This document shows positions 1 through 9,624 of a stretch of DNA of 64,000 nt, one piece after another. A model generated the notes under the pieces. The model made no database searches, was not told the DNA's origin, and saw nothing but the letters and a program-made list of their open reading frames with translations. Numbering within the stretch: position 1 is the first letter of the stretch; the number at the start of each line of letters is the position of its first letter. The stretch lies in contig CM060950.1 in assembly GCA_030765055.1 (NCBI GenBank), positions 457,672,278 through 457,736,277 on the forward strand, given 5' to 3'. The position numbers were made by a program, and so were the translations under genes. The DNA comes from Mantis religiosa (lineage: Eukaryota; Arthropoda; Insecta; Mantodea; Mantidae).

Positions 1-61
1 AATCAGACTATAATAGTCGATAAATTCCTGTTCTGAGTAGGTACATTACTTCAATTCTCTT

Positions 62-535
62 GCCACTGGGCAAATTAACTGTACTCAGCCGACCTACTTG
101 GGAGCATATTGGAAGATAAACTTTGATAAAGTCATGGAAAAGTTGTGGCCTGGTGCATGTGACTTGCCAGAAGACAAGGTTGAAGTGGAAAGCATAATTG
201 TGAAAGACGATTTTATAGACATTTCTAAAAATATTTGGTCCAGGAGGACAAGGTTCTACACAGGCTGTAGCACCACAGGTGGTGGCGGTGGCGGTGGTGG
301 TGGTAGCATTAAAATTATTGAGGGCTGTTCTGATGTTGATGAAGACATTGACAATTGGTAGCAAATAAACAATGATGGAGGTTATGAACTAACTAAAGAG
401 GAAGGCATCATTGCATCATGCAGTGCTACTGAAAATGAAAAGTATTCAGATTTAGACAATGTTGAGGAACCAGCTGTGGTTATGAACCACCTACAGTATG
501 CACAAGATATGAAGAGCCCTGGATTTATGGTGTAG
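62..535 (+). pseudogene. Tigger/pogo-like transposase C-terminal remnant
   Basis: Reading in one frame across an in-frame TAG at 359-361 gives about 157 codons. The residues YWKINFDKVMEKLWPG near the start resemble the tryptophan/KLWP segment near the C-terminus of Tigger/jerky (pogo-superfamily) DDE transposases, and ELTKEEGI further on resembles the acidic ELTNEDL-type tail of that family. This assignment rests on family memory of short motifs. The catalytic DDE triad is not in the window, because the fragment begins at the left edge. A glycine run (278-304) interrupts it and is probably a microsatellite expansion. The stop codon and the absence of a start argue for a dead fragment. It could instead be an unrelated domesticated protein. 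Confidence is modest. Confidence 0.4.
278..304 (+). repeat. Imperfect GGT/GGC trinucleotide repeat (9 units)
   Basis: Nine triplets of GGT or GGC in a row, read as polyglycine in the surrounding transposase-like frame. Likely a replication-slippage microsatellite. Confidence 0.9.
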
Positions 536-539
536 TACA

Positions 540-1735
540 GGTAGAGGGGAAGAAGCAAGAGCTAATGCTCTTTCGTTTCTGCAGTGTGGTCAGATTTGAA
601 AAACACAGTTCAGCAAAATAGCGTGTAAGATAATAAAGATATCAGAAGTAACGTTGTATCCTCTGAAAACATTCCTTAGTTTTACCCACACCAGCTCATT
701 GTATTCAGATCACAGCTATACAGAGGTAGACGAATGATAATGTGTCCCTTTTCGAGAGCCATAATATCCACAAATGTTCATACAAGTATTAATCATTTTC
801 AAGTAAATGCTGATATACAGTACCACCACACTTGTAACAAGGATAAACTGGCAATTCGAGCGCACCAAACAAGCCTTTATGAATCCTTTCATGGAAGTCT
901 TGAAAAGTGTTGTTGTATAAACTAAATTAATTGGGAGTCGATTAATAACACAAAACAGCACTCACTTTTAAATTTTCCCGGAACTGGTTTCTGAGGCCTT
1001 CCCTCTATCTTCAGCCGGACATCGACTTGGTCCGGCTGAAGATAGAGGGAAGGCCTCAGAAACCGGTTCCGGGAAAATTTAAAAGTGAGTGTTGTTTTGT
1101 GTTATTAATCGACTCCCAATTAATTTAAGCCTTTATGAATTTAGCTTTAACTATAAAGGGATAATGTTACATAATAAACTTCCAAATTCATTTAAACAAG
1201 CTGCACCATTAAAACACTTTAAGAATAAGGTTAAGTAATTTTTGCATGCACACTGTTTTTATACGGTTAATGAACTTTTAGATCTATAACCATGTAAATG
1301 TGCACTGGAAGCACAGTACATTCACAAACCGGTAATATACATATTATGACATTTGTTGTAGTAAATTAGTCTATACAAATAACACATGAAACCATAGAAA
1401 AGCTGGTTACTGTGTATATTGTATGTAATCCATTTGACTTTATGTATATACTGTATTTATACATTTTGACATGTCTCATAACATGTATATGTTGCCAAGG
1501 ATGAACAAATATTGTAATTCTAACACACGATTGTTGTAAACTGGTTAGCTGATTAACCTTGCAATTGATCAAAACGAAATATGGCGGACATTATAAAGCT
1601 TAGCATATTAGCCACTAGATGTGGGTGTATAGCACATTTCAAATTTAAAAGTTGTCATCTATATTTACGGAGTTAAATAAAACTTACCGAATGAGGACTT
1701 GGAACCCAATCGCTCTTCATTTCGCACCCATATAG
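540..1735 (+). mobile_element. Degenerate CR1-like non-LTR retrotransposon 3' end, copy 1
   Basis: The same sequence recurs at 26339-27500 in the same orientation, so this is a dispersed repeat. Its plus strand encodes a broken reverse-transcriptase C-terminus: KDKLAIRAHQTSLYE (about 840-885), then after an insertion MLHNKLPNSFKQA (about 1163-1205), then FLHAHCFYTVNELLDL (about 1240-1287). This is the typical end of CR1-like/arthropod LINE ORF2 proteins, where a final FYSVEEFL-type motif precedes the stop. A stop replaces one lysine codon in the KNKVK segment. About 450 bp of AT-rich 3' UTR follows and is conserved between copies as far as the text near CATATAGT. The coding part is split by a palindromic insertion at 885-1126. 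LINE identity is inferred from these motifs; clade assignment is tentative. Confidence 0.7.
885..1126. mobile_element. Palindromic foldback insertion with 14-bp target duplication
   Basis: Positions 924-1020 and 1030-1126 are inverted copies of 97 bp with only about two mismatches and a 9-nt loop. The block is flanked by exact 14-bp direct repeats AAGCCTTTATGAAT at 871-884 and 1127-1140, while the homologous repeat near 26660 has a single uninterrupted copy of this site. The empty site shows this is an insertion. The right palindrome end abuts the duplication exactly; 39 nt (885-923) lie between the left duplication and the left arm. No coding capacity is seen. A nonautonomous foldback/MITE-like element is most likely. 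A snap-back cDNA is an alternative. Confidence 0.8.
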
Positions 1736-2829
1736 TTCAAGCGCTACCAAATAGAGAAATTGATGCTTTATTTTGAGAGTCAAGCCGAAACATTGACAAA
1801 TGAACTTCTAATGTTAAAGCACATGTAAGATCATGCAACTCGTAAGCAATACACTAAACTGAGACTACAGAAGCTCACTGCCTTTTTTTACTACCGACTA
1901 GCTTTGTAGTTTAGTGCAAATACATAAGCTATTACAGTACATAGAGTGCATGTAATTTTAGATGAAAGTGTGGCGATAGTAATTTCTAAACTCAATTAAA
2001 CATATTTCTGTGATGAAATAATTTTTATTGCTTTTTCAGTCATTCTCCGGTTAACCTGGATTTTTGTTAACTCTGGTTAGCCTTGGTCCCAGGTGATCCG
2101 AGTAAATGATCTGCATATTTTCTTTGCAAATCGATTCTTTCTATTAGGTCTAAAGACTCCTCTTTTGCGAGTTCATCTTCTTTTTAACTATATTTACTAC
2201 ATTTTAACTCTTATTTCAAAAAATAACATTTGGATGTTACTTTTTTTAATTTATGGACACTAGATGCTGTGGTTGTTCCTTCACCTTGTTTGAACCTGCA
2301 ACCTTGATAACTAGACATTACCTCCAGATGCATGCTACCTCTAGATCATAGAGGATGACTGCAGGATTGACGATGAATTAAATGCATCAAACTCTCACTG
2401 CAATATGTTGTATTAGTCTCAGAGTCCATAAACAACACAATGTGAAGAAAACTGACTCTCTTTTAATAATGACTGATACAGTGATTTTGCTAATATCACG
2501 CTTTATGTAACAATTGGAGAAATTTTCAAACAGTAACATCAAATTTCATAAATCTATTTGTAGTCAGCTTTTATCACACTACCTCATTTACATTTTAATT
2601 TTGGGGGTATTTTTTAGGTCGCCTTTATGTAGAATGTTCCACAAACCTTACAACGTAATCTTTGCAATAGTTTCAAATTGACATTTAGATGATGCATTAA
2701 AACTACACAATCTGCAGAAAAGAATGATCAAATTCATAACAGAAAAAGAAGTCAATTGACAATTCTGTTTCTTGAACCTAAATATCACCATCAACACTTT
2801 CTTTCTTCCGAGGTGATTCAGCACTGCAA
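1736..2829. other. AT-rich sequence, nothing recognised
   Basis: Many stops in all frames; no repeat, RNA or coding motif was recognised on either strand. Confidence 0.5.
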
Positions 2830-3062
2830 CCAGGCTTGGTCTATTATACCTTATGCTCCCAACTGGGGCATCCCTGGTAGGTACGACAGAGGTGAGAGGA
2901 AACAAAGTGAGGCCGTCCCAAGGAACCATGGCAGTGTAGAGGGCAGGGTCCTTACACTTTTACTTAGAAACCTCCGCCGGCAGGCCAGGACACAGGAAAT
3001 TCCCCCATACTGTGATTCGAAGACGGTCCCAGCTGTTGGTTCGGAGACCGGCAACCAACCTA
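2830..3062 (+). repeat. Dispersed repeat shared with the left flank of the minisatellite
   Basis: Alternates identity and gaps with 30755-30970: both contain a cccaaggaaccay block followed by agagggcagggtcc and a tttactta/ttggagaaa segment. Both are GC-richer than their surroundings. The encoded peptides resemble each other only weakly. I do not recognise the family. It matters because the second copy immediately precedes the giant array. Confidence 0.5.
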
Positions 3063-3426
3063 CAGGAGGTGTAAGTGGTTCACAAACTGCATATCATCCT
3101 GTCGTGCACCGCCGAGACTCCTGCCAACACTTCTACCCAGAAAGGGACCATCAAGGAGATATTATGTGAAATGATAATGGAGATAAAATGGAGGGACAGG
3201 AAATTCGGAGATGTAATTAACTCCAGCATTCGCCTAGAGACCAGGAAAACCCCAGAAAAATTCCATGCATCAGATAGACTGGCCACAGGAATCAAACCCA
3301 GGCCTCCCAAAGGCAGGCCATTGACGAAACCACCTGAACTATCCCAATCGGTACCAGGAGCAATACAATAAGAAAGTTAGAACTTTACAGGAAGCCAACA
3401 CAAAAATTATATAATAAATAAAATGC
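3063..3426. other. Unassigned sequence, possibly the continuation of the dispersed repeat
   Basis: Open for about 98 codons on the plus strand (3075-3371) but with no recognised domain; the base composition resembles 2830-3062, so it may belong to the same unknown repeat. Confidence 0.3.
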
Positions 3427-4172
3427 TATAGATTAGATTAGATTGATTTGCGTTCAGTAGGTTCACTTGTAGCCAGAAAAGGCTGTGAACATTGAACATG
3501 TCTAGAGGTATAAAGTTTAATAGCGTATATATGTACAAAAGTTAACATAAGACACAGGCAATATGAACAACAATATGGAAAACAAAGCAGGGATAATCAT
3601 ATATGATACAAAATGAAACACTTTTTAAACCAGCTTTCACTTGGCTTATGCCAGTACGTATCAACCTTTTTGCAATGGATACCATTCTTGTTATTTATTA
3701 AATACATATAGATTAAAAATAAACTTTCAGCTTGCATCAAATATTTATAAGTAATGATTTGTCATTGGAATAGTTAAATACTACTTATAGAGCTACAGAA
3801 GCATTATCAGGATAATTTGTCATTCAGATAATCTTGTACAGAATAAAAAGATTTTGAGCAAAGGTACTCTCTAACAGCTTTTTTAAAAGCACCGAAATTA
3901 TCAACTTTTTCTTTAAGAACATTAGGAAGTGCGCCAAATATTTTGATAGTTTCATAATACATACCTTTCTGGAAGCAAGAAAGTTTAGCACTGGGATAAT
4001 GGATATTATACCTTTGTCTAGTGTTTATTTTGTGAATTACATTATTTGTTGCAAATAAGGCACGATTGCATACAAAGAATTTTAGGATCGAGAATATATA
4101 CATGCAAGGAAGCGTTAATATCTTCAATCTTGTAAAAAGATCTTTACAGGAGCCAATTAACAAATAACCCAA
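3427..4172 (-). mobile_element. CR1-like LINE 3' end with reverse-transcriptase C-terminus and repeated tail
   Basis: A minus-strand ORF at 3807-4172 (121 codons) has the canonical C-terminus of arthropod CR1/RTE-like ORF2 proteins: RLKILTLPCMYI, then NTRQRYNIHYP, KLSCFQKGMYYETIKIFGAL, and a terminal FYSVQDYLND. It is 5' truncated, lacking palm motifs. Downstream on the minus strand is a 3' UTR ending in a short TAATC-type tandem (3428-3443), typical of 3' tails in this class. This last ORF segment is intact, which suggests it is younger than the 540-1735 copy. Confidence 0.75.
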
Positions 4173-4204
4173 TTACAAATAAATATGCAATAATAAACAG
4201 ACTA

Positions 4205-4314
4205 ATCAATATACACAATAGAACAGACACAAACTATTGTAAGACTTTAAGCTTTCACTGTAAGCACTGCTAATCAAGGCTTCGTGGGTGATCAGCCGTG
4301 TCAAATTAATAAAC
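4205..4314 (-). repeat. Element arm inverted relative to 4364-4402; homologous to 14380-14490
   Basis: Positions 4276-4314 are inverted relative to 4364-4402 (39 bp, one mismatch, 49-nt spacer). The minus-strand text from 4314 down to about 4205 aligns with plus-strand 14380-14490, including a shared LITHEALI reading and a GAAAGCTT block. So this is a dispersed repeat end, apparently Penelope-related, lying head to head with the next fragment. Confidence 0.55.
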
Positions 4315-4363
4315 ATCAAGCTGTTTATTGTCGAAATATATATTTTGTTATCAAAAGCTCAAC

Positions 4364-4650
4364 GTTTATTAATTTGACACGGCTGATCACCCACAAAGCC
4401 TTTACTAGACACAAACTAGTCAACATACCCATGGATAAAGCAGAATACAAAGAACGAAAAACCATACTTCATAAAGCAGAAGAAAAAAGATACAATAAAG
4501 GTCTGGTGTTTAAGAAAATTAAAAAGGCTAAACGAAAGAAAACCATTAAGGAAGCAACCACATTCACTAAAGAACTACAATACTGTAGGGTCAAAGAACA
4601 TTTTAGAAACATCAGATTGAAACAAGAAGGGAAGTCAGCAGTAGCATTTT
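4364..4650 (+). pseudogene. Penelope-like element fragment (linker plus GIY-YIG piece)
   Basis: One frame from the inverted-repeat arm reads LITHKAF, HKLVNIPMDKAEYKERKTIL and KEATTFTKELQY, then KEHFRNIRLKQEGKSAVAF. The first part resembles the lysine-rich linker between reverse transcriptase and endonuclease in Penelope-like retroelements. The last part matches the region after the GIY-YIG core and is closely similar to KEHFHNIKYKLTDKSAVPDH in the fragment at 6485-6850. The GIY-YIG catalytic start is missing, so an internal deletion joins linker to endonuclease tail. The frame is cut exactly where the mariner inserted (TA at 4650-4651). Confidence 0.6.
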
Positions 4651-4651
4651 A

Positions 4652-5962
4652 CGAGCACTGTTCAATAAAGAATGATCATAATTTTTTTACGGTCATAATT
4701 TATCACACTAAAATTCAATCTTATTATATTCTGTTAGCTTAATGTGAAACAAACAGCCCGCAGTAGTTTCATTGTTGGTACTCCTGGTTCCCGCCTGTGA
4801 GAACCAGGAAAGTTCAGACATGTTCAATATTGCCTACCACTGCAATGGAGGTAACACGCGAGGAACAATATGTGCTTTTGAAATCTGCTTTCGTCTCAAC
4901 ATATCTTCAGTTGAGGTCTATACAATGTTACAGGAGGTCTATCTTGAGTCTGTTCTTCCCTACAGCACATCTCGAAGGTGGTTTAAAATGTTTAAACAGG
5001 GGAGACAATCAATGTCAAAGGAAGGTGGACCTCGTGCTCCAGTTATCGCTCTTACGGAAGAAAACATCAACACAGCTGCAGTCATTGTGAGAGAGGATCT
5101 ACAAATTACCTTATGATCACTTTCTGGAATACTGAACATTTCATTGGGTACCACCAACACGTTAGTGACAGAAACATTACACATGAAACGTGTTTGTGCG
5201 CGATGGGTTCCAAGACTGTTGATTCCCAAACAAAAGGACAGTCACATGCAGGTCTGCATGCAGTTAAAGTTGTTTTTAGAGGAAGATCCAGGGTTTCTTT
5301 CAAACGTAATCACTGCTGATGAAACTTGGCTACATCATTTTGATCCTGAGAGCAAACAGCAAACCTCAGTGTAGAAATCTCCATCACCAACCCCCGATAA
5401 AAGCAAAAGTGGTTGCTTCTGCTGGGAAAGTTATGCCCATCTCATTCTTTGATATTCATGGAATGGTTTATCAGCATGCTGTAACTGAACACACATCAGT
5501 AGCTGGACAGTGCGATGGCCTGAAAACTAGCAAGTCCATATCAGGTGCAAAAGACCACATTTCTGTGAAGCAGGCTGGATGCTGCACCACGGTAACGCGC
5601 GGCCGCATATTGCCCTTGTCGTTGCTGAATATCTTGGAAAAATCATCATGAAGTGCATCCCTGACCCTCCATATATTCCGGATTTAGCCCTATGTGACTT
5701 TTTTCTATTCCCTAACTTGAAGAAATGCCTTCGTGGGAGGCATTATCCATTATCAGAAGCAGTGGTAAAGGCTGTGGAGGCGATTTTGAAGGATCTCTCA
5801 AAAATTGATTCCAGCACTTCTTTGAAGACTGGCAGAAATGCTGGCACAAGTGCATCGCATTCAGGGGAGACTATTTTCGGGAAGAACCATCAAAATTATG
5901 AGGATGAGAAAAGGTACATTGTCAAAAAAAAATTGTGATCATTCTTTATTGAATAGCCTTGG
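4652..5962 (+). mobile_element. mariner element with both terminal inverted repeats, about 1.31 kb
   Basis: Left end CGAGCACTGTTCAATAAAG (4652) and right end ending in GAATAGCCTTGG (5962) are inverted relative to each other over about 28 bp and are flanked by the TA duplication expected for Tc1/mariner (4650-4651 and 5963-5964). The same ends occur on the element at 28736-29645. Full-length mariner size. It inserted into a Penelope-like fragment. Confidence 0.9.
4820..5938 (+). pseudogene. mariner transposase, frameshifted
   Basis: The ATG at 4820 starts a frame with CFRLNISSVEVYTMLQEVY and SRRWFKMFKQGRQ, the paired helix-turn-helix of mariner transposases. A frame change near 5110-5145 leads to MKRVCARWVPRLLIPKQK and VITADETWLHHFDPESK, containing the first catalytic aspartate. 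A premature stop follows at about 5374. A third frame (from about 5370) gives KAKVVASAGKVMPISFFDIH, and a fourth (5579 on) gives MLHHGNARPH and YIPDLALCDFFLFPNLKK. In the HHDNAPAH motif the second catalytic aspartate is replaced by glycine (HHGN). Functional transposases of this group (DDE/DDD, cut-and-paste at TA) are about 340 residues. At least three breaks plus the lost aspartate make this copy inactive. It resembles the irritans/mellifera type by motif memory. Confidence 0.88.
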
Positions 5963-5964
5963 TA

Positions 5965-6484
5965 TTTTTGGGGTTCATAGGGCTTCAAAACACATTTCCA
6001 ATGAAAACTTCACATCAAATTTTGGATGGAATACAATATTTCCACTTGCTATAGACAGCAGAGAAAAGTGAGTACTGTACATATATAAATAATTCATAAC
6101 ACATGCAGCTGTTTTACTGTTATTAGGCTCAATTTTTGCTTATTAGAGTTTGTTATACGATAAAACTTATTTTTGTGTGTAAATCATGTAGCATTAACCA
6201 ACTCCGGAAGCCAAGAGGTGCATTATCACTGGCCAGACCATTTTCATAAAAACAAAAGTGGGGATACTGCGTCAGTGTGGTAAGTACATTGTATATGTAT
6301 ATACAAATATAACAATTTGGAACTTAAAACTTCACTTATCTTATACAAACTGATGATATTTTTCTTATAAATTGTCCGGGATTGCAATTACATGTAAAAC
6401 TTTTACACACCCTCAGCCGGAAACAAAGCTGTCATCATTGTTACAAACGCTAGATGTTAATATGTTCGTTAGTACTGCCAAAAT
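5965..6484. other. AT-rich sequence, nothing recognised
   Basis: The right flank of the mariner; no recognisable coding or repeat signature. Confidence 0.5.
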
Positions 6485-6850
6485 CTAAAAAAATAAAATA
6501 AATTTAAAAACAGGATCGACTGCCGGTATTTCAAAATTCATTACGCCATGTTTGTTTTTTAAAATAAATATGTTTTCCCAAACCATTAAATCTATCGGAC
6601 CATTTAATTGTTTTAATAATTTAACTTCTGGATTTATTTCATGGTTAAATGACCAACAATGATCTGGTACGGCTGATTTATCAGTCAGTTTATACTTAAT
6701 GTTATGAAAATGTTCTTTTGTTCTGGTTTCCAAATTACGGTTTGTCCTTCCAATATAAACTTTATCACAATCAAAACAATTAAAATGATGAATACCAGAT
6801 CTTTTATACATGTTTGGAGGAATTTGGTAACAGTGACATCAAAATTAATC
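6485..6850 (-). pseudogene. Penelope-like element GIY-YIG endonuclease fragment
   Basis: Minus-strand frame of 108 codons: YKRSGIHHFNCFDCDKVYIG, then RTNRNLETRTKEHFHN and KSAVPDHCWSFNHEI. GIHHF.....KVYIG is the GIY-YIG signature region, including the CxxCD insert typical of Penelope-like elements, followed by the conserved arginine, glutamate/histidine and asparagine region. In these retroelements the domain is C-terminal to the reverse transcriptase and nicks target DNA. The preceding frame also reads YQIPPNMYKRSG, matching the linker. No reverse transcriptase is attached, and upstream lies a palindrome (6853-7022), so this is a truncated copy. Confidence 0.85.
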
Positions 6851-6852
6851 TC

Positions 6853-7022
6853 AAAAGCTATCTATAGTTGGTTTATTGACACTCGCCACTTACTTTTTTA
6901 TATTAATGAGAGACTAGTTTCAAAGGCACTGGCCTTCATTTTCAATCTCCTTCCAACTGGCATCTATATTAATATAAAAAAGTAAGTGACCTGTATTAAT
7001 AAACCAACTATAAATAGTTTTT
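6853..7022. repeat. Inverted repeat, arms of about 55 bp, 60-nt spacer
   Basis: Arms 6853-6907 and 6968-7022 are complementary with a few mismatches and share TATAGTTGGTTTATT and ACTTACTTTTTTATATTAAT. It directly abuts the Penelope fragment on its reverse-transcriptase side, so it may be part of that element's terminal structure. Confidence 0.75.
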
Positions 7023-7442
7023 GATACCAGATTTTTAATTATTAGGAATTTTATCTGTTTTAGAGAAATGCAATAAATGTTAAATACTATATTTATTTTG
7101 AGGAACTTAAGTTATACCAAATTCTTTAAAAAAAAAATTTGAAAATGTTTATTAACTGAAGAATGGTACGTAAAGTTTTTAAAATTATAATCGTCTTTTG
7201 TTCTTTAATGGTAGAAATATCATTAACAGTTTTATGATATTTGAATTTTTCATTTTTTATGTGTAGTTTTTATTAAAACTATTAATTAAAGCAGTATTAA
7301 TATGTTTACATTCTTTATTAAAATGATCTTTATTCAGGGGTATATCTATTAATCTATAAACCCAACTATTGAAAACAGCAAATTTATGTGAAAAAGGACT
7401 ATAACTTTTTATTTTTTATGTACTTATCAATATGTATATATT
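7023..7442. other. Very AT-rich sequence, nothing recognised
   Basis: No ORF or repeat was recognised. Confidence 0.5.
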
Positions 7443-7669
7443 TACGTAGAAAATGAAGCTAGTTACAGTGAAGCAATAAATATTAATAATATAAATATTT
7501 GTAAATAAACCTCCACCTAACTTAGAAAATTGATGTTAATATTTCTTTCATCTTTCTAATGAAGATCCATTTGCCTTCGAAATCAATCATCATTAGAAAG
7601 AAGAAAGACATATTAACATCAATTTCTTAAGTTAAGTGGAGATTTAGTAACAAATATTTATATTTGTGT

Positions 7670-7925
7670 GATAATGTAATGTAATGTGTAGTGTTTAACG
7701 CCCGCTTTTGCTACATACTGCACCGCAGGCGATGACACTGATGATACATGAGATGAAGATGGAGCACCGGTGCAATGAGATGGCGGGGGAAACCGGAGAT
7801 CCCGGAGAAAACCCGTCCCAGCGCCGTGTTGTCCACCACAAATCTCACTTTGCGGACACCTGGGATCGAACACGGGCCACCTTGGTGAGAGCCAAGCAGT
7901 CTAACCACTGAGCCACGGCGTGGCC
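7670..7925 (-). mobile_element. tRNA-Glu-like SINE with 10-bp target duplication
   Basis: On the minus strand the 5' head reads as a tRNA: GTGGCTCAGTGGTTAGA (A box), GGCTCTCACC (CTC anticodon arm), GTTCGATCC (B box). A unique body and a short ATTAC-type tail follow. ATATTTGTGT at 7660-7669 and 7926-7935 is the target-site duplication. Related copies lie at about 8975, 23706, 60360 and 63724. Pol III promoters of this type allow retrotransposition by LINE machinery. Confidence 0.9.
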
Positions 7926-7950
7926 ATATTTGTGTAATAATGTATATATT

Positions 7951-8130
7951 TGATAGATAGAGTCAACATGAAAAATTCAATGCCATGGCCGGGATATGAA
8001 CCACGGATCTCCTGGTTTCAGTCCAGTCGCTCTAACCCATTGAGCTACCATGGCCAACATGCCATCCTGACATTAAATTCTCCATTTGACTTGTATATTT
8101 CCCCGGTAAACCACTAGGGGCTCTCGCATT
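7951..8130 (-). mobile_element. Second SINE family, left copy of an inverted pair
   Basis: Inverted counterpart of 8268-8446, aligned with almost no net indels. Contains the complement of a tRNA-like A box (TAGCTCAATGGG type) and B box (GGTTCATATCC type). Confidence 0.75.
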
Positions 8131-8267
8131 TGAGTATCTTAGCCTATATGCGGCTAGTGTGAAGAAATGATTACTTTCCATTAATTAACTAAAATAATAA
8201 GAGTTAAGCGATGAAGCCTGGGACCCAAGTACTTATAATAGTAAGTCGCCACAAATGGTGTATCTCG

Positions 8268-8446
8268 GATGCGAGAGCCCCTAGTGGTGTACTGGGGAAA
8301 TATACGAGTCAAATGGGGAATTTAATGGCAGAAGGGTATGTTGGCCATGGTAGCTCAATGGGTTAGAGCGACTGGATGGAAAGAATGAGATCTGTGGTTC
8401 AAATCCCGGCCATGGCATTGAATTTTTCATGTTGACTATCTATCAA
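8268..8446 (+). mobile_element. Second SINE family, right copy of an inverted pair
   Basis: TAGCTCAATGGGTTAGAGCG (A box) and GTGGTTCAAATCCCGG (B box) give a tRNA-like head on the plus strand. The inner end ATGCGAGAGCCCCTAGTGGT mirrors the left copy. The internal tRNA portion is diverged, so no functional tRNA is expected. Confidence 0.75.
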
Positions 8447-8554
8447 AGATCTAGGCCTATATACGGCTAGTGTGAAGAAATGATTAATTTCCATCAATTA
8501 ACTAAAATGTATATATCTGTTTGCTTCACTGTAAATAGCTTCATATTTTACGTA

Positions 8555-8735
8555 TACATTGTATATGTGACTACCACCAAGTTCTGAAAACATCTCTAGT
8601 GCCATCCTCTACCAACACTATCAACATTTTTCATATTTCTTCTCCTGTGCATACGAAGTTTCACAAAATTACACAATTTGTATACAGGCAGGCAATTTGA
8701 GATATCTAACTCAACAAATTAGAAAATACACTTAC
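8555..8735. other. Presumed intron sequence downstream of the Barentsz exon
   Basis: On the minus strand this follows the GTAAGT donor at 8730-8735. No other exon was recognised. Confidence 0.4.
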
Positions 8736-8855
8736 ACTTCCTCAACTGCTGTCCTGTCATCATGCTCATAAAAAGGGCCCCTCTTAGGAATATACTGTGG
8801 ATTTCTTCTGTCTTCATCAGCATCCCATTTTTTTTTCCTTTGGAGGCACAATCTC
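8736..8855 (-). CDS. btz: Exon of Barentsz/CASC3 (exon-junction-complex core factor)
   Basis: This 120-nt exon reads on the minus strand (phase 2 in, phase 2 out) as RLCLQRKKKWDADEDRRNPQ followed by YIPKRGPFYEHDDRTAVEEV. The DEDRRNPQYIPKRGxFYEHDDR core matches the start of the SELOR (eIF4A3-binding) region of CASC3/MLN51/Barentsz, where the human protein has DEDRKNPAYIPRKGLFFEHD. Barentsz binds eIF4AIII and RNA in the exon-junction complex and acts in mRNA localisation and nonsense-mediated decay. Splice signals agree: a pyrimidine-rich tract and TTATTTAG precede 8855, and a perfect GTAAGT donor lies at 8730-8735. The reading frame would stop six codons into the intron if unspliced. Flanking exons (acidic upstream part; the downstream WKDE...HDKF segment) are not visible, implying long introns. 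The exon boundaries are inferred from the splice signals. Confidence 0.8.
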
Positions 8856-8974
8856 CTAAATAAGGTACAATAGAAGATAAGCTTTAGTTTCAAGAAATAT
8901 GCAGTAAAACAAATTATCTATAGAAGCTAAAACATTTGCCCATAAATGTAAGGTACCCAGACGACGAATGGAAA

Positions 8975-9122
8975 TGTGCCTGCTTTAATTACATATGGCT
9001 CTGCAGGTGGTGACACGATACATGAAATAAAGTTGGAGCACTGGTGAAATGAGATAGCGGGTGAAACCAGAGATCCCGGTGAAAATCTGCCCCAGCGCCG
9101 TGTTGTCCACCACAAATCTCAG
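8975..9122 (-). mobile_element. tRNA-Glu-like SINE, truncated (body only)
   Basis: Shares the SINE body (GCAGGTGGTGACACGATAC, then CCCCAGCGCCGTGTTGTCC) with the 7670 copy but lacks the tRNA head beyond 9122. It lies a short distance upstream of the Barentsz exon on the minus strand, so it is probably intronic. Confidence 0.8.
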
Positions 9123-9624
9123 CCAGGCCGACTGGCTCTCCTTGCAACCAGGATAGTTGTAAGAGCTACCTGTAAAATCTTTTCTTTCTATCAGCATGTC
9201 ACAAATCATTGCACAAATTTTGATGGAGAAATTAATGCAACTTATACTTCCTTACAAAATTTATTCACCTGGACAAAACAGTTTTCCAACATACTTATCA
9301 GATTCCAAAGCTGCTTTCATGCTATTATTTCAACTGACTGTCCTAAAATAGCAAAATAAATGAAATTCATAATGCAATTAAACATTTCCAACATTTAGAT
9401 ATAGTACAATTTTCCAATGGATTCCATCCCACTGTAGAATTTTTGGTAATGAGCAAGAAGATATGTTGGCCAAGCAGGTTTCCAAAACTGCTCAAACAAC
9501 GAAATAAAATATTCCCTATGAAATAGTTAAAAGTTTTAATTATTTTCACAATCAATTATGACAAAGATGTTTAGTTCCCCTGAAAAACTTAATTGAAAGG
9601 ATCTCCAAAATAAATTCAAAACAA
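9123..9624. other. AT-rich sequence, nothing recognised
   Basis: No coding or repeat signature; presumably intronic or intergenic. Confidence 0.45.

Larger units (their letters stand above)
7443..8554. repeat. Composite foldback: outer arms enclosing SINE insertions
   Basis: Outer arms 7443-7476 and 8521-8554 are inverted (34 bp, about three mismatches). Just inside the left arm a second inverted repeat spans about 7487-7565 and 7590-7668. A tRNA-derived SINE (7670-7925) sits next to it, and an inverted SINE pair fills 7951-8446. In addition, 8141-8195 is directly repeated at 8454-8508. Together this reads as serial insertion into, and duplication of, a palindromic element. Confidence 0.7.

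Noticed and set aside
98..361. Polyglycine protein as a host gene
   Set aside because: The frame continues past a stop into transposase-like sequence and the glycine run is a microsatellite.
4820..5938. Active mariner transposase
   Set aside because: At least three frame breaks and loss of a catalytic aspartate.
7860..7925. Genuine tRNA-Glu gene
   Set aside because: The tRNA-like head is fused to a SINE body with target duplications and is repeated elsewhere; the fold is degenerate.
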